Positions 62,650 through 64,000 of a stretch of DNA of 64,000 nucleotides are shown one piece after another. The translations under genes were made by a program, and so were the position numbers. Each line of letters starts with the position of its first letter. Position 1 is the first letter of the stretch. The notes below the pieces were generated by a model. That model worked only from the letters and a program-made list of their open reading frames with translations. It did no database searches and was not told the origin of the DNA. Source of the DNA: Salarias fasciatus (Eukaryota > Chordata > Actinopteri > Blenniiformes > Blenniidae); NCBI RefSeq assembly GCF_902148845.1, contig NC_043754.1:21050931-21114930 (forward strand). Reading direction: 5' to 3'.

Positions 62650-63120
62650 CTCCTGATGAGCTTGATACCCTTTTAGATGCAATTAGCAGGAAAGTTGCCG
62701 TTGCCAATTGTTTGGTTTTTTTTCTGCACAGAAAATTCAAACTGTGCAATCTGCAATGAGACTGTGGTTTTGTTTGTGACACTACAAGTGAAAACAAACC
62801 GTGCAGAAAAAAATCAAACAACTCCCAGGCGGCTTAGCTGTGCAGCAGTCAAACAGAAACATCGCCAAAGCAATGACAGAGCCATGCCTTTTGAAATACA
62901 TGGCAAACACTTCATTGAATGTGAGCTAATTACAGACTGTGTGATGAACATAGCAGAGCACATTTGTCACAAGAAGAAGACAGAGTCTGCTAATGCAGGC
63001 CTAGCTCGTAAAACTGTGGTAGCAGGACAGCTGGGAGACAAATTAGCGAACAGTGTCGAGACCACAGAAGCATCGCACACTGCTCCTTTACGGATGTGTT
63101 CTGAGAGGTGTTAGAGACGC
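62650..63120 (+). mobile_element. hAT-like transposase relic
   Basis: The frame includes HGKHFIECELITDCVMNIAE and then CHKKKTESANAGLARKTVVA and GQLGDKLANS. This resembles the segment after the zinc finger in hAT-type transposases related to GTF2IRD2 ('KPFTDGEFIKECM...LSRRTV'). Only a fragment remains and it has no catalytic residues. It lies in the ADAMTS intron that leads to the missing upstream exons. Confidence 0.45.
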
Positions 63121-63214
63121 TGGACATGAAAAGATTCAAATACCGAACAAAAAGGAAATGATTTATTCCACAATGCTTGCCGAGCTGTTGATGACAGGAA
63201 GGGCAATGATTGCT

Positions 63215-63375
63215 GGTGCATGGACAAAAGATAACAAACGTGCAATTTGTTGACTATATTGACCTAACTGTTGGATCAAGAGAGGAACTCAATGAGTTTA
63301 TAAGCCACTTAAACAACACTGCAAAGAGTTATCGCATGGAAATCAGTGGCAAGAGGAGTAAAGGGATGGCCTCGT
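63215..63375 (+). mobile_element. Short LINE reverse-transcriptase fragment
   Basis: The translation VQFVDYIDLTVGSREELNEF followed by ISHLNNTAKSYRMEISGKRSK resembles the 'FADDIDL...YGMEIS...KSK' region of LINE reverse transcriptases, with FADD altered to FVDY. It is truncated at both sides. Confidence 0.55.
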
Positions 63376-64000
63376 TGTGAAGGGATGAGAAGAGATCAGA
63401 CATTGTCGTGACAATACATGTCTGAAAGTGACAAAAGTCTGAAAGATGGAAGCAACTTCCACTGTCTCGCCGGCAACTGGACAGCTTCCCAACTTCAACA
63501 AACTATGGAAGACCATCATTCCATTACAAGACGACACAGAGTCAAGTGAGAGGAGCACACCCATGAGGAAGACCAAACACATGAACATAAAGGAAGACCA
63601 GAAAACATATCGTAATTTGTGTCAGAGAAGCTGATGATCGACAGAAGTGGTGGAGAACAGAGCAGTTATCAAACAGTCAAGTAACTATTGGAATGGCACG
63701 ACACGACTTGACACGACTTGACAAACGTTTTACAAATGAAAGTCGCAGAGAGCCAGAGGAGGAAATGTGTCTCAGCACAACAACAGCAGCCTCTCTGATC
63801 ACAGCTGAGCCAGTTTATGAAATGTGTTGAAAACAGATGCAACCATAACCATATTGCGTGCACACTTATCTATTAGCATAAGCTCCTCCCAGCATTTTGA
63901 GCAATCTGGGACGCAGACTCAGTATTCCATATTCATGAAGACAAACATGCTGAATGGATAACGCGAGTTATTTTCTGCGTCTGTCAGACTGAATCCCTGT

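Overview
The window is vertebrate nuclear DNA, almost certainly from a teleost fish and probably a percomorph. Compact intron-exon genes carry vertebrate splice sites. The repeats are typical of teleosts: Rex3 with a (GATG)n tail, L2/Maui-type LINEs, Tc1/mariner and PIF/Harbinger relics, and very abundant (CA)n/(GT)n arrays. No prokaryotic gene, CRISPR array or phage gene was seen. All genes were built by hand from splice sites and protein-family similarity. Exon phases close in every model, and three models match the human lengths as I recall them (camk2a 478 aa, rps14 151 aa, ndufa2 100 versus 99 aa).

Left third (1-26 kb): repeat-rich DNA with a possible orphan exon at 578-786, LINE fragments, and a minus-strand Rex3 copy split by a PIF/Harbinger element. 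Then comes camk2a (+; coding 8285-21626, 3' UTR to about 25.66 kb), the alpha subunit of Ca2+/calmodulin-dependent kinase II. Inside it, at 20556, is a second start with a hydrophobic leader that reads in frame into the association-domain exons. This matches the membrane anchor alphaKAP known from mammals.

Middle (26-40 kb): rps14 (+), with a TOP-like leader, is followed by a Tc1/mariner relic holding nested insertions. chm (Rab escort protein 1, minus, 16 exons) comes next. Divergent from chm, about 0.5 kb away, is an AIG1/GIMAP-type GTPase (+) with a three-unit ISRE-like element about 90 bp before its start codon.

Right third (40-64 kb): a dachshund-family transcription cofactor, read as dach2 (+), has a (GGGGCC)7 tract a few bases past its first splice donor. 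Then come ik/RED (minus, 20 exons, spliceosome factor), ndufa2 (minus, 3 exons, complex I), and the 3' part of an ADAMTS procollagen N-proteinase, probably adamts2 (minus, 15 exons). Its protease-domain exons lie beyond the right edge.

From memory of the human map, camk2a, rps14, ik, ndufa2 and adamts2 correspond to chromosome 5q, while chm and dach2 are neighbours on Xq21. The window therefore joins two human linkage groups. The genes do not form one pathway; they are housekeeping, neuronal, developmental and matrix genes, with one immune-type GTPase between chm and dach2. The points most worth a second look are the alphaKAP start, the ISRE-bearing GTPase bracketed by related minisatellites, the GGGGCC tract in dach2, and several nested or microsatellite-embedded mobile elements.
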